From Pseudomonadota bacterium (lineage in GTDB: Bacteria; Pseudomonadota; Gammaproteobacteria; Burkholderiales; Ferrovaceae): a DNA stretch of 14,282 nucleotides. Shown one piece after another: positions 7,665 to 14,282 of this stretch. The stretch lies in contig JAJZEL010000128.1 of the NCBI GenBank assembly GCA_021828575.1, positions 1-14,282 of the forward strand, written 5' to 3'. The translations under genes and the position numbers were made by a program. Each line of letters opens with the position of its first letter. The stretch's first letter is position 1. The notes beneath the pieces are model-generated. The model did not search any database. It was not told the DNA's origin and saw only the letters and a list, made by a program, of their open reading frames with translations.

Positions 7665-9338
7665 TCAGAACAATCCGGAAACCCGCCCCTGTGCGTCGAT
7701 GTCCACTTTCTCGGACGACGGCACCTTGGGTAACCCGGGCATGGTCATCATGTCACCGCAAATCGCCACCACAAAACCTGCTCCCTTGGCGAGACGCACT
7801 TCACGTACATGGAGCGAGTGATTTTCCGGAGCACCCCTTACCGATGGATCGGCGCTGAAGGACATCTGCGTCTTGGCCATGCATACCGGAAAGTGACCAT
7901 AGTCACGGTTCCAGTCGTCCAGCTGCTTTCTGGCCCCTTCGCTGAACGTCACCTGCCCTGCACGGTAGATACGGGTGGCTACGGCTTTGATCTTGTCCTG
8001 AAGAGACAGGTCATCCGTGTACACATAGCGGTGACCGGCATGCAGATCATCCGCCATCCGGGTCACCACCCGGGCCAGCTCTTCTGCTCCCTTGCCGCCC
8101 TCAGCCCAATGACGTGCCAGCACATAGTGCCCGCCCAGCACTTCCACGCGCTGCCGGAGCAAGTCCAGTTCTGCCACGGTGTCATGCACGAAGTGGTTCA
8201 CGGACACCACGCAGGGAAGGCCATAATGATCACGAATGTTTTCCAGGTGACGTTCCAGATTGACCAGCCCCTTTTCCAAGGCTTCCAGGTTTTCCCTGTT
8301 GAGATCTTCCCTGGCAACACCTCCATGGAACTTCAGGGCACGGACTGTGGCCACCAGTACCACCACTGATGGATGCAGGCCCGCCATGCGGCATTTGATG
8401 TCAATGAATTTTTCTGCGCCAAGGTCAGCGCCAAACCCAGCCTCCGTCACCACATAATCCGCCATCTTCAGACCTGCGCGAGTGGCGATGACCGAATTGC
8501 ATCCGTGGGCAATATTGGCAAACGGTCCGCCATGAATGAGGGCGGGATTATTCTCAAGAGTCTGGACCAGATTGGGTTTGATGGCATCTTTCAGCAAGGT
8601 GGCCATGGCCCCTTCTGCCTTCAGGTCATGGGCATGTATCGGCAACCGGTCACCCTGCGTGTAGCCCACCACGATCCGTCCGAGACGTTCCTTCAAGTCG
8701 GACAGGGAGGATGCCAGGCACAGGATGGCCATGACTTCGGACGCCACCACGATGTCAAAACCATCTTCCCGCACGAAACCGTTGGCCGTCCCGCCCAGTC
8801 CGATCACGATTTTTCGCAATGCACGGTCATTCATATCCACCACGCGCTTCCACTGGATCAGCCGGGTATCCAGGCGCAGGGCGTTGCCATGATGGATGTG
8901 GTTGTCAATGAGGGCCGCCAACAGGTTATGGGCCGCCGCAATGGCATGGAAGTCCCCGGTAAAGTGCAGGTTGATGTCTTCCATGGGAACGATCTGGGCA
9001 TGGCCGCCCCCTGCCGCCCCTCCCTTCACGCCAAACACGGGGCCCAGGGAAGGTTCACGCAGGCAGATCATGGTTTTTTTCCCGATGCGATTGAGCGCAT
9101 CCCCCAAACCCACCGTGGTGGTGGTTTTGCCTTCACCCGCTGGTGTCGGGCTGATGGCCGTCACCAGAATCAGCTTTCCGTCAGGACGTTCCTGAAGGCT
9201 CTGAAGGTAGTCCAGTGAAATCTTGGCCTTGTAATGACCGTAGGGCTCAAGCTGTTCTTCGGGAATACCCAGTTTTTCGGCCACACGATTGATCCGTTCC
9301 ATGTGTGCAGCCTGTGCAATTTCGATGTCCGACACCAT
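7665..9338 (-). CDS. fhs: Formate--tetrahydrofolate ligase
   Basis: ATP-dependent formation of 10-formyl-THF from formate and THF in the cytosol; in serine-cycle methylotrophs (where it is called ftfL) it feeds C1 units to assimilation. Seen: P-loop PTPAGEGKTTTT (64-75), REPSLGPVFGVKGGAAGGG (94-112), HFTGDFHA (125-132), then the conserved SVVVLVATVRALKFHGG and PCVVSVNHF. The 557-residue length matches the family (about 556-560). I chose ATG 9338 because AAGGAG sits 8 bases upstream and the protein then begins MVSDIEIAQ as expected; an open extension to 9371 adds 11 residues with no support. Neighbours: gckA ends 67 bases upstream and folC starts 4 bases downstream, giving a folate/C1 operon. 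A 281-codon open frame antisense to it is a shadow. Confidence 0.97.
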   Translation of the reverse strand: MVSDIEIAQAAHMERINRVAEKLGIPEEQLEPYGHYKAKISLDYLQSLQERPDGKLILVTAISPTPAGEGKTTTTVGLGDALNRIGKKTMICLREPSLGPVFGVKGGAAGGGHAQIVPMEDINLHFTGDFHAIAAAHNLLAALIDNHIHHGNALRLDTRLIQWKRVVDMNDRALRKIVIGLGGTANGFVREDGFDIVVASEVMAILCLASSLSDLKERLGRIVVGYTQGDRLPIHAHDLKAEGAMATLLKDAIKPNLVQTLENNPALIHGGPFANIAHGCNSVIATRAGLKMADYVVTEAGFGADLGAEKFIDIKCRMAGLHPSVVVLVATVRALKFHGGVAREDLNRENLEALEKGLVNLERHLENIRDHYGLPCVVSVNHFVHDTVAELDLLRQRVEVLGGHYVLARHWAEGGKGAEELARVVTRMADDLHAGHRYVYTDDLSLQDKIKAVATRIYRAGQVTFSEGARKQLDDWNRDYGHFPVCMAKTQMSFSADPSVRGAPENHSLHVREVRLAKGAGFVVAICGDMMTMPGLPKVPSSEKVDIDAQGRVSGLF

Positions 9339-9346
9339 GTTGCTTG

Positions 9347-9352
9347 CTCCTT
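9347..9352 (-). promoter_or_regulatory. Ribosome-binding site deciding the fhs start
   Basis: On the minus strand this reads AAGGAG, 8 bases before the ATG at 9338. It fixes the start there rather than at the ATG at 9371. Confidence 0.85.
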
Positions 9353-9377
9353 GATGAATTCTTCCTGCCATCTATCT

Positions 9378-9403
9378 GTTTTCGTGGGGTACCCGGTGAA
9401 AAC
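9378..9403. repeat. Interrupted palindrome between gckA and fhs
   Basis: The plus strand reads GTTTTC-gtg-GGGTACCC-ggt-GAAAAC. The outer 6-base arms pair with each other and the central 8 bases are a perfect palindrome; only the two 3-base spacers do not pair. It begins two bases after the gckA stop codon on the transcribed strand and lies 39 bases before the fhs start. It may be an operator or an RNA hairpin affecting fhs expression; the sequence alone does not decide. Confidence 0.6.
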
Positions 9404-9405
9404 GG

Positions 9406-10671
9406 TTATCGCACCAGCAGCGCCCTGAAATCGTTCACGTTGGTCAGGGTGGGACCAGTCACCACGAGATCACCCAACCGTGAAAAAAATGTGTAGCCAT
9501 CGTTGTCAGCCAGAAACTCCCTGGCCCGCAAACCCAGCTTTTCCGCCCTTGCCCAGGTGGATGGGCCAAGAATCGCGCCCGCATTGTCCTCCGTGCCGTC
9601 GACCCCATCCGTATCACAGGCCATGGCATGCACCCCGGGCAACCCTTCCAGGGCCACGGCCAGAGCCAGCAGGAATTCTGCATTTCTCCCACCCCGCCCT
9701 TTGCCGCGCACCGTGACAGTGGTTTCGCCTCCCGACAGCAACACGCAGGGAGTCTTGACTGGCTGGCCATGCTTGAGCACCTGCCGGACGATACCGGCAT
9801 GCACCAGGGCCACGTCCCGCGCTTCCCCCTCGATGCAATCGCTGAGAATAACCGGCTCCACCCCGGCTTCCCGTGCCACGCGGGCAGCGGCTTCCAGTGA
9901 TTCCTGGGGCGTGGCGATCATGCGCACCTCATTGCGCGCGAACCGGGGATCGCCTGGCTTGGGGGTCTCGTGCATGCCTGACCTGATGTGGGCGTAGGCT
10001 TCCGCATGGCCCTGCAATTCGTACTTGTCCAGAATGGCCAGGGCCTCTGCACAGGTGGTGGGATCGGGAACCGTCGGGCCGGAAGCGATGACGGAAGGGT
10101 CATCGCCGGGCACATCGGAAATCAGCAAGGTCACCACCCGGGCCGGAGCGCAAGCCAAGGCCAGTTGCCCCCCCTTGATGGCGGAAAGATGCTTGCGCAC
10201 ACAGTTCATTTCACCGATGGTGGCCCCGCTTTTCAGCAACGCTCGGTTCATGCCCTGTTTCTGCTGGAGGGTGAGTCCCTCGGCAGGATTGGCCAGCAAT
10301 GCAGACCCGCCTCCTGAAATCAGGCAAATGACCAGGTCGTCCGGCCCCAGGCCACGAACCATGGCAAGGATTCGCGCTGCTGCTTCCTGGCCCGCGGCAT
10401 CGGGAACCGGATGAGAAGCTTCCACCACTTCGATGTGCCTAGTGGGGACGCGGTGCCCGTAACGGGTGACCACCAGCCCTTCCAGCGGACCTTTCCAGTG
10501 GGCTTCCAACGCCCTGGCCATGGAACCCGCCGCCTTGCCTGCCCCGACCACCACGGTTTTTCCAGCCGGGAGGTCCGGAAGGTGTGACGCCATGCATCGC
10601 ATGGGATCGGCGGCTGCCACGGCTGCCTCGAACATGGACTGCAAGAGCTTGGGGTCTGCATTGGAACTCAT
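9406..10671 (-). CDS. gckA: Glycerate 2-kinase, MOFRL/DUF4147 family
   Basis: Phosphorylates D-glycerate, producing 2-phosphoglycerate in characterised serine-cycle members (GckA); related TtuD proteins act in tartrate/hydroxypyruvate metabolism. The N-terminal DUF4147 domain has VVGAGKAAG (41-49) with the likely catalytic Lys46, and LISGGGSALL (117-126). SDVPGDDPSVIASGPTVPD (185-203) is a strong family signature. The C-terminal MOFRL domain runs from about 308 with SGGETTVTVRGKGRGGRN and DTDGVDGTEDNAGA. The length is 421 residues from ATG 10671, which has GGAG 6 bases upstream; a GTG at 10716 would add 15 residues. It heads the minus-strand set and diverges from glyA. The glyA, sga and hprA context supports the serine-cycle role over tartrate use. 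A palindrome begins two bases past its stop codon. Confidence 0.92.
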   Translation of the reverse strand: MSSNADPKLLQSMFEAAVAAADPMRCMASHLPDLPAGKTVVVGAGKAAGSMARALEAHWKGPLEGLVVTRYGHRVPTRHIEVVEASHPVPDAAGQEAAARILAMVRGLGPDDLVICLISGGGSALLANPAEGLTLQQKQGMNRALLKSGATIGEMNCVRKHLSAIKGGQLALACAPARVVTLLISDVPGDDPSVIASGPTVPDPTTCAEALAILDKYELQGHAEAYAHIRSGMHETPKPGDPRFARNEVRMIATPQESLEAAARVAREAGVEPVILSDCIEGEARDVALVHAGIVRQVLKHGQPVKTPCVLLSGGETTVTVRGKGRGGRNAEFLLALAVALEGLPGVHAMACDTDGVDGTEDNAGAILGPSTWARAEKLGLRAREFLADNDGYTFFSRLGDLVVTGPTLTNVNDFRALLVR

Positions 10672-10677
10672 GGATGA

Positions 10678-10681
10678 CTCC
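10678..10681 (-). promoter_or_regulatory. Ribosome-binding site for gckA
   Basis: On the minus strand this reads GGAG, 6 bases before the ATG at 10671. It favours that start over the upstream in-frame GTG at 10716. Confidence 0.7.
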
Positions 10682-10869
10682 GGAAGGGAAAGCCCCGGGA
10701 TTGTAACGACTGCCACACTTTACGGGAACCGTTACGCATGAAAAAAAGAGCATCTTCAAACATGCAATTTGATTCAACAATTTCTCAATGATATGGAATC
10801 TGTATACACTGCGAGGCTGGACCGATTGCATCCACTTTCGACATGACAGGCACCGCAGTGTGCCGCCTG

Positions 10870-10874
10870 AGGAG
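10870..10874 (+). promoter_or_regulatory. Ribosome-binding site deciding the glyA GTG start
   Basis: AGGAG lies 6 bases before the GTG at 10881. This and the family N terminus outweigh the upstream in-frame ATG at 10788. Confidence 0.85.
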
Positions 10875-10880
10875 ATCATT

Positions 10881-12128
10881 GTGTTTGAAGCAAGAAAGCT
10901 GTTGCCAGAGACCGACCCCGAACTCTGGGGAGCGGTACAGAAGGAGTATCGACGCCAGGAAGAGCACATCGAGCTCATTGCATCCGAAAACTATACCAGC
11001 CCTGCCGTTCTTCAGGCACAAGGCTCCGTCCTGACCAACAAATACGCAGAAGGCTATCCCGGCAAACGGTACTATGGTGGCTGCGAGTTCGTGGATATTG
11101 CCGAACAGCTGGCCATTGATCGCGTCAAGAAGCTTTTTGGCGCCGAATACGCCAATGTACAGCCACATTCGGGCTCTCAAGCCAACGCGGCTGTCTACAT
11201 GGCGATGTTGCAACCGGGTGACACTGTTTTGGGCATGTCACTGGCTCACGGTGGCCATCTCACGCACGGTGCCACCGTCAATTTCAGTGGCAAGATTTAC
11301 AAGTCCGTGGCTTACGGCCTGCATCCCGAAACGGAGCAGATCGACTACGCCGAAGTGGAGCGTCTGGCCCATGAGCACAAACCCAAAATGATCGTGGCAG
11401 GGGCCTCGGCCTATTCCATGGTGATCGACTGGAAACGCTTCAGGGAAATCGCCGACAGCGTGGGCGCATGGCTGATGGTGGACATGGCCCATTACGCCGG
11501 ACTGATCGCCGTAGGCGAGTACCCCAGCCCAGTGGGCATTGCCCATTTTGTCACGTCCACCACCCACAAGACCCTGCGTGGTCCGCGTGGCGGCATCATC
11601 CTGTCCTCAAGCGAGTTCGAGAAACCGCTGAACTCCATGATCTTCCCCGGCATCCAGGGGGGTCCGCTCATGCATGTGATTGCTGCCAAGGCCACTGCGT
11701 TCCAAGAAGCCCTCAAACCAGAATTCCGCGAATACCAGGTGCGTGTGAAAGCCAACGCAAAAGCCATGGCCAGCACTTTCATCAGCCGCGGATTGCGCAT
11801 CGTTTCTGGCGGGACGGAAAGCCACCTGTTCCTCATGGACCTGCGGTCCAAACAAATTACCGGCAAGGCAGCTGAAGCCGCTCTGGGCCAGGCACATATC
11901 ACGGTCAACAAGAATGCCATTCCCAATGACCCAGAAAAACCCTTCGTGACCTCCGGCATCCGGATTGGCACTCCAGCCATGACCACCCGCGGCTTCGGTC
12001 TCGAAGAAGCGGAAAAAGTGGCTCACCTTGTTTCTGACGTGCTCGAAGCGCCCGAAGATGCATCCACCCGAAACCGCGTGAAAGAAGAAGTAACCGCACT
12101 CTGCACCCGGTTGCCCGTTTACGGCTGA
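10881..12128 (+). CDS. glyA: Serine hydroxymethyltransferase
   Basis: PLP enzyme interconverting glycine plus 5,10-methylene-THF with serine plus THF; in the serine cycle it runs toward serine. Seen: HIELIASENYTS (29-40), LTNKYAEGYPGKRYYGGCE (51-69), HSGSQANAAVY (96-106), and the PLP-contacting DMAHYAGL (201-208). The Schiff-base lysine Lys230 lies in TSTTHKTLRGPRGG. NKNAIPND (343-350) and TSGIRIGTPA (357-366) follow. The 415-residue length is normal. I chose the GTG at 10881 because AGGAG lies 6 bases upstream and the protein then begins MFEARK; an in-frame ATG at 10788 would add 31 residues without family similarity. It is the first gene of the glyA-sga-hprA set, 41 bases before sga. The organism may hold a second, housekeeping glyA elsewhere, as some methylotrophs do; this cannot be judged here. 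Confidence 0.96.
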   Translation: MFEARKLLPETDPELWGAVQKEYRRQEEHIELIASENYTSPAVLQAQGSVLTNKYAEGYPGKRYYGGCEFVDIAEQLAIDRVKKLFGAEYANVQPHSGSQANAAVYMAMLQPGDTVLGMSLAHGGHLTHGATVNFSGKIYKSVAYGLHPETEQIDYAEVERLAHEHKPKMIVAGASAYSMVIDWKRFREIADSVGAWLMVDMAHYAGLIAVGEYPSPVGIAHFVTSTTHKTLRGPRGGIILSSSEFEKPLNSMIFPGIQGGPLMHVIAAKATAFQEALKPEFREYQVRVKANAKAMASTFISRGLRIVSGGTESHLFLMDLRSKQITGKAAEAALGQAHITVNKNAIPNDPEKPFVTSGIRIGTPAMTTRGFGLEEAEKVAHLVSDVLEAPEDASTRNRVKEEVTALCTRLPVYG

Positions 12129-12169
12129 TGCCTGCAACAGCCTGACTGACTGAATTTTAGGAGACAAAA

Positions 12170-13363
12170 ATGCCCGGACAAAATTTCCTGTTCGTTCCTG
12201 GACCCACGAACGTACCTGCTCGCGTGTTGCGATCCATGATGGTTCCCATGGAAGACCATCGTTCGCCCAAGTTTCCCGATCTGACGCGCGAAGTGCTGGC
12301 TGGGCTCAAAACAGTGTTCAAGACCGAAAAAGGCACTCCCATCGTGTTCCCGTCGTCCGGCACGGGATGCTGGGAAGCCGCGCTGACCAACTGTCTGAAC
12401 CCGGGCGATAAAGTGCTGGCTTCCAGATTCGGCCAGTTCAGTCATCTCTGGGTGGACATGTGCCAGCGTCTGGGGTTTGACGTGGAAATCATCGAAGTGG
12501 AATGGGGTGAAGGTGCCCCCGCCGACCGTTATCGCGCAGCCCTTGAAGCGGACACCCAGCATAAAATCAAGGCCGTGCTCGTGTGCCAGAATGAAACGGC
12601 CACTGGCGTAACCAGCGATGTAGCCGCCATCCGGGCCGCCATGAATTTGGCCGGACACCCTGCCCTGCTGTTCGTGGACAGCGTCAGCGCACTGGCCAGC
12701 ATCGACTTCCGCATGGACGAATGGGCCGTGGACGTGTGCGTCAGCGGATCCCAGAAGGGACTCATGCTGCCCGCCGGCCTCGGTGTCACGTGTGTCAGCG
12801 AAAAAGCCCTGGAAGCCGCCTGCCAGTCGAAACATCCCCGTTGCTACTTCGACTATCAGGACATGATCAAAAACAACGTCAACGGATATTTTCCCTATAC
12901 CCCTTCACTACCCATGCTTTACGGTCTCAAGGAATCTCTGACGGTGATCGCAGAGGAAGGACTCGAAAACATCTTTGTCCGTCATCATTATCTGGCGGGC
13001 GGTGTCCGGGCTGCCGTCCAGGAAGGTTGGGGACTCAAGCTGTGCGCACGGGCCCCCCAGTGGTACTCGGATACGGTTTCAGCCATTGTGGTTCCCGAAG
13101 GTTTCAATGCGGCTCATGTGATCGATCGCGCGTTCAAGCGCTACAACCTGTCACTGGGTGCCGGTCTTTCGAAGGTGGCCGGAAAAGTTTTCCGCATTGG
13201 CCATCTGGGCGACCTGAATGAACTGATGCTGATGGGTGCCATTGCTGGGGCCGAGATGGCCATGCTGGACGTGGGCATCCAGATCGAGCCTGGCAGCGGC
13301 GTAGCGGCAGCTTCCCAATTCTGGCGCAATCAGAAGGTGGCCCCCCAGGTGGCGGCAGCATGA
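12170..13363 (+). CDS. sga: Serine--glyoxylate aminotransferase
   Basis: PLP class V aminotransferase (AGXT family) transferring the amino group of serine to glyoxylate, giving hydroxypyruvate and glycine. It is a signature step of the serine cycle and also occurs in photorespiratory-type pathways. Seen: FVPGPTNVPARVL (8-20), EDHRSPKFP (28-36), PSSGTGCWEAALTN (61-74), QNETATGV (140-147), LLFVDSVSALAS (166-177), and the PLP lysine Lys196 in VSGSQKGLMLPAGLG. The C-terminal LGAGLSKVAGKVFRIGHLGDLNE is also typical. The 397-residue length is close to the Methylobacterium protein (about 400). The ATG at 12170 has TAGGAG at 12158-12163, 6 bases upstream. Its stop codon TGA overlaps the ATG of hprA (ATGA), so the two are tightly coupled. 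The substrate is assigned from family signatures and the hprA/glyA/gckA neighbours; an alanine- or aspartate-glyoxylate preference is possible but less likely. Confidence 0.94.
   Translation: MPGQNFLFVPGPTNVPARVLRSMMVPMEDHRSPKFPDLTREVLAGLKTVFKTEKGTPIVFPSSGTGCWEAALTNCLNPGDKVLASRFGQFSHLWVDMCQRLGFDVEIIEVEWGEGAPADRYRAALEADTQHKIKAVLVCQNETATGVTSDVAAIRAAMNLAGHPALLFVDSVSALASIDFRMDEWAVDVCVSGSQKGLMLPAGLGVTCVSEKALEAACQSKHPRCYFDYQDMIKNNVNGYFPYTPSLPMLYGLKESLTVIAEEGLENIFVRHHYLAGGVRAAVQEGWGLKLCARAPQWYSDTVSAIVVPEGFNAAHVIDRAFKRYNLSLGAGLSKVAGKVFRIGHLGDLNELMLMGAIAGAEMAMLDVGIQIEPGSGVAAASQFWRNQKVAPQVAAA
13347..13352 (+). promoter_or_regulatory. Ribosome-binding site for hprA inside the sga 3' end
   Basis: AGGTGG lies 7 bases before the ATG at 13360 and is part of the last codons of sga. 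No comparable site precedes the second ATG at 13375. Confidence 0.6.
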
Positions 13364-13389
13364 ACACCCGCGTCATGAACACCCGCGTG
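13360..13389 (+). repeat. Tandem 15-bp duplication at the hprA start
   Basis: ATGAACACCCGCGTC (13360-13374) is followed directly by ATGAACACCCGCGTG (13375-13389), identical at 14 of 15 positions and in frame. It encodes MNTRV twice and gives hprA two candidate start codons. The first is the one with a Shine-Dalgarno and the overlap with the sga stop. Confidence 0.95.
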
Positions 13390-14282
13390 GTGTTCCTGGA
13401 CCGCGCTTCCCTGAAAGCCACGGTCCGCAAGCCAGGCTTTGCCGACGAATATGTGGAGCACGCCAAAACTTCACCCGACCAGGTCGTGGAACGCCTGTCG
13501 GGCGCAACGGTGGCCATCACCAACAAGGTCCCCCTGCGCGAGGCTGACCTGTCACGCCTGCCAGACCTCAAGATGATTGCAGTGGCCGCCACCGGATACG
13601 ACGTGATTGACATTCCCTATTGCAAATCCCGGGGGATCGCCGTTGCCAATATCCGCAACTATGCCGTGCATACCGTACCGGAACATGCCTTCTCCCTGAT
13701 ATTGGCCCTCAGGCGAAATCTCCTGGCCTACCGACAGGATGTGGAAGCCGGCGTGTGGCAAAAATCCGACCAGTTCTGCTTTTTCACCCATGAAATTGGC
13801 GATCTTCACGGCGCCACTCTGGGCATCATCGGCGAAGGTGTGCTGGGTCAAGGCACGGCACACATTGCCGAGCACGGCTTTGGCATGAAAGTGCTGTTTG
13901 CCGACCATGCCCCCCCCAGAGTGCCCGGCATCACCTTCACTCCTTTCGAGCAGGTGCTCAGGGAGTCGGACGTGATTTCGCTGCATTGTCCCCTGACACC
14001 GGAAACCCGCAACCTGATCGGTGAACAGGAACTGCGAATGATGAAACGCAACGCCCTGCTGATCAATACGTCGCGTGGCGGGCTGGTGGACGAACACGCC
14101 CTGATTCGTGCCCTGGACGAGGGCTGGATTGCCGGTGCCGGGTTTGATGTCCTGACGACCGAACCTCCCAAAAACGGACATCCCCTGCTGGATGTGCGAC
14201 GCCCCAATTTCATCCTGACACCTCATGTGGCATGGGCTTCAGACGGCGCCATGCAGTTTCTGGCGGACCAACTGATCGACAA
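13360..14282 (+). CDS. hprA: NADH-type hydroxypyruvate reductase / glycerate dehydrogenase, 3' end cut by window
   Basis: D-isomer-specific 2-hydroxyacid dehydrogenase reducing hydroxypyruvate to D-glycerate. Seen: the Rossmann motif LGIIGEGVLGQG (154-165) and an acidic residue at the next strand end, Asp182 in VLFADH, suggesting NAD(H) preference. The catalytic residues are Arg239 (NTSRGG), Glu268 (TTEPP) and His289 (TPHVAW). NKVPLR, IAVAATG, NIRNYA and TVPEHA closely follow the serine-cycle HprA pattern. The frame is open to the window end with 307 full codons; relatives have about 314-320 residues, so only the tail is missing. The ATG at 13360 overlaps the sga stop and has AGGTGG 7 bases upstream. 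Oddity: the first 15 bases are a tandem copy of the next 15, giving MNTRVMNTRV; the second Met at 13375 aligns best with relatives. Confidence 0.94.
   Translation, partial: MNTRVMNTRVVFLDRASLKATVRKPGFADEYVEHAKTSPDQVVERLSGATVAITNKVPLREADLSRLPDLKMIAVAATGYDVIDIPYCKSRGIAVANIRNYAVHTVPEHAFSLILALRRNLLAYRQDVEAGVWQKSDQFCFFTHEIGDLHGATLGIIGEGVLGQGTAHIAEHGFGMKVLFADHAPPRVPGITFTPFEQVLRESDVISLHCPLTPETRNLIGEQELRMMKRNALLINTSRGGLVDEHALIRALDEGWIAGAGFDVLTTEPPKNGHPLLDVRRPNFILTPHVAWASDGAMQFLADQLID

Larger units (their letters stand above)
10672..10880. promoter_or_regulatory. Divergent gckA/glyA promoter region
   Basis: This 209-base gap separates the starts of two divergent gene sets and must carry promoters for both unless gckA is read from elsewhere. 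Positions about 10741-10810 are clearly AT-rich against the surroundings. A weak candidate promoter for glyA is TTGATT (10769-10774), 17 bases, TATGGA (10792-10797); a second -10-like TATACA is at 10803-10808 without a good -35. A dyad GTAACG (10703-10708) / CGTTAC (10730-10735) with a 21-base spacer, and TTGATTCAA (10769-10777), could be operators, for example for a LysR-type regulator such as those controlling serine-cycle genes in Methylobacterium. A short hairpin GGCAC / GTGCC (10849-10864) sits just before the glyA ribosome-binding site. None is proven. Confidence 0.5.

Noticed and set aside
8373..9218. 281-codon open frame on the plus strand antisense to fhs
   Set aside because: It lies entirely within the strongly conserved fhs gene, its product is rich in His, Gln and Arg like a mirror-frame translation, and no domain is recognisable.
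10788..10880. 31-residue N-terminal extension of glyA from an upstream ATG
   Set aside because: The GTG at 10881 has a good AGGAG at the right distance and restores the family N terminus; the extension overlaps the likely promoter region.
10804..10880. Glycine or THF riboswitch upstream of glyA
   Set aside because: I could not find the conserved core sequences of either class; only a 5-bp hairpin is visible in a leader of under 100 bases.

Overview
The window reads as chromosomal DNA of a betaproteobacterium that carries a serine-cycle or glyoxylate-assimilation gene cluster. The betaproteobacterial placement is an inference from the orn / M48 peptidase / rsgA neighbourhood and from a CobD/CbiB-family membrane protein of the type common in Burkholderiales and Nitrosomonadales. 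The DNA is moderately GC-rich by eye and almost wholly coding. No gap reaches 300 bases; the largest is the 209-base divergent region at 10672-10880. I saw no tRNA, rRNA, CRISPR, insertion sequence or prophage gene.

Left half (1-6340), mostly housekeeping. queG (9-1070, tRNA epoxyqueuosine reductase) and dsbD (1072-2754, thiol-disulfide electron carrier) run together on the plus strand. orn (2782-3330, minus) meets dsbD tail to tail. An M48 CAAX-type membrane protease gene (3361-4617, plus) diverges from orn across 30 bases and overlaps rsgA (4614-5492, plus) by 4 bases. rsgA then meets a minus-strand membrane-protein gene (5486-6340) with a 7-base overlap of the 3' ends.

Right half (6395-14282), one-carbon metabolism. 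A minus-strand set, transcribed gckA -> fhs -> folC -> CobD-like gene, diverges from a plus-strand set glyA -> sga -> hprA. Together they encode most of one route. Fhs puts formate onto tetrahydrofolate and FolC makes and polyglutamylates the folate. GlyA joins glycine and the C1 unit into serine. Sga converts serine plus glyoxylate into hydroxypyruvate plus glycine. HprA reduces hydroxypyruvate to glycerate, and GckA phosphorylates it to 2-phosphoglycerate. The steps from formyl-THF to methylene-THF (fchA/mtdA or folD) and the glyoxylate-regenerating genes (ppc, mtkAB, mcl) are not in the window. A full methylotrophic serine cycle is therefore likely but unproven; salvage of glyoxylate or 2-phosphoglycolate in an autotroph is the main alternative.

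No wholly new system is evident. The items most worth a second look are a perfect 19-bp inverted repeat inside the folC coding start, a DsbD lacking about 55 residues (apparently two membrane segments), a 15-base tandem duplication of the hprA start, a palindrome between gckA and fhs, and an uncharacterised membrane protein in the folate/C1 gene set.
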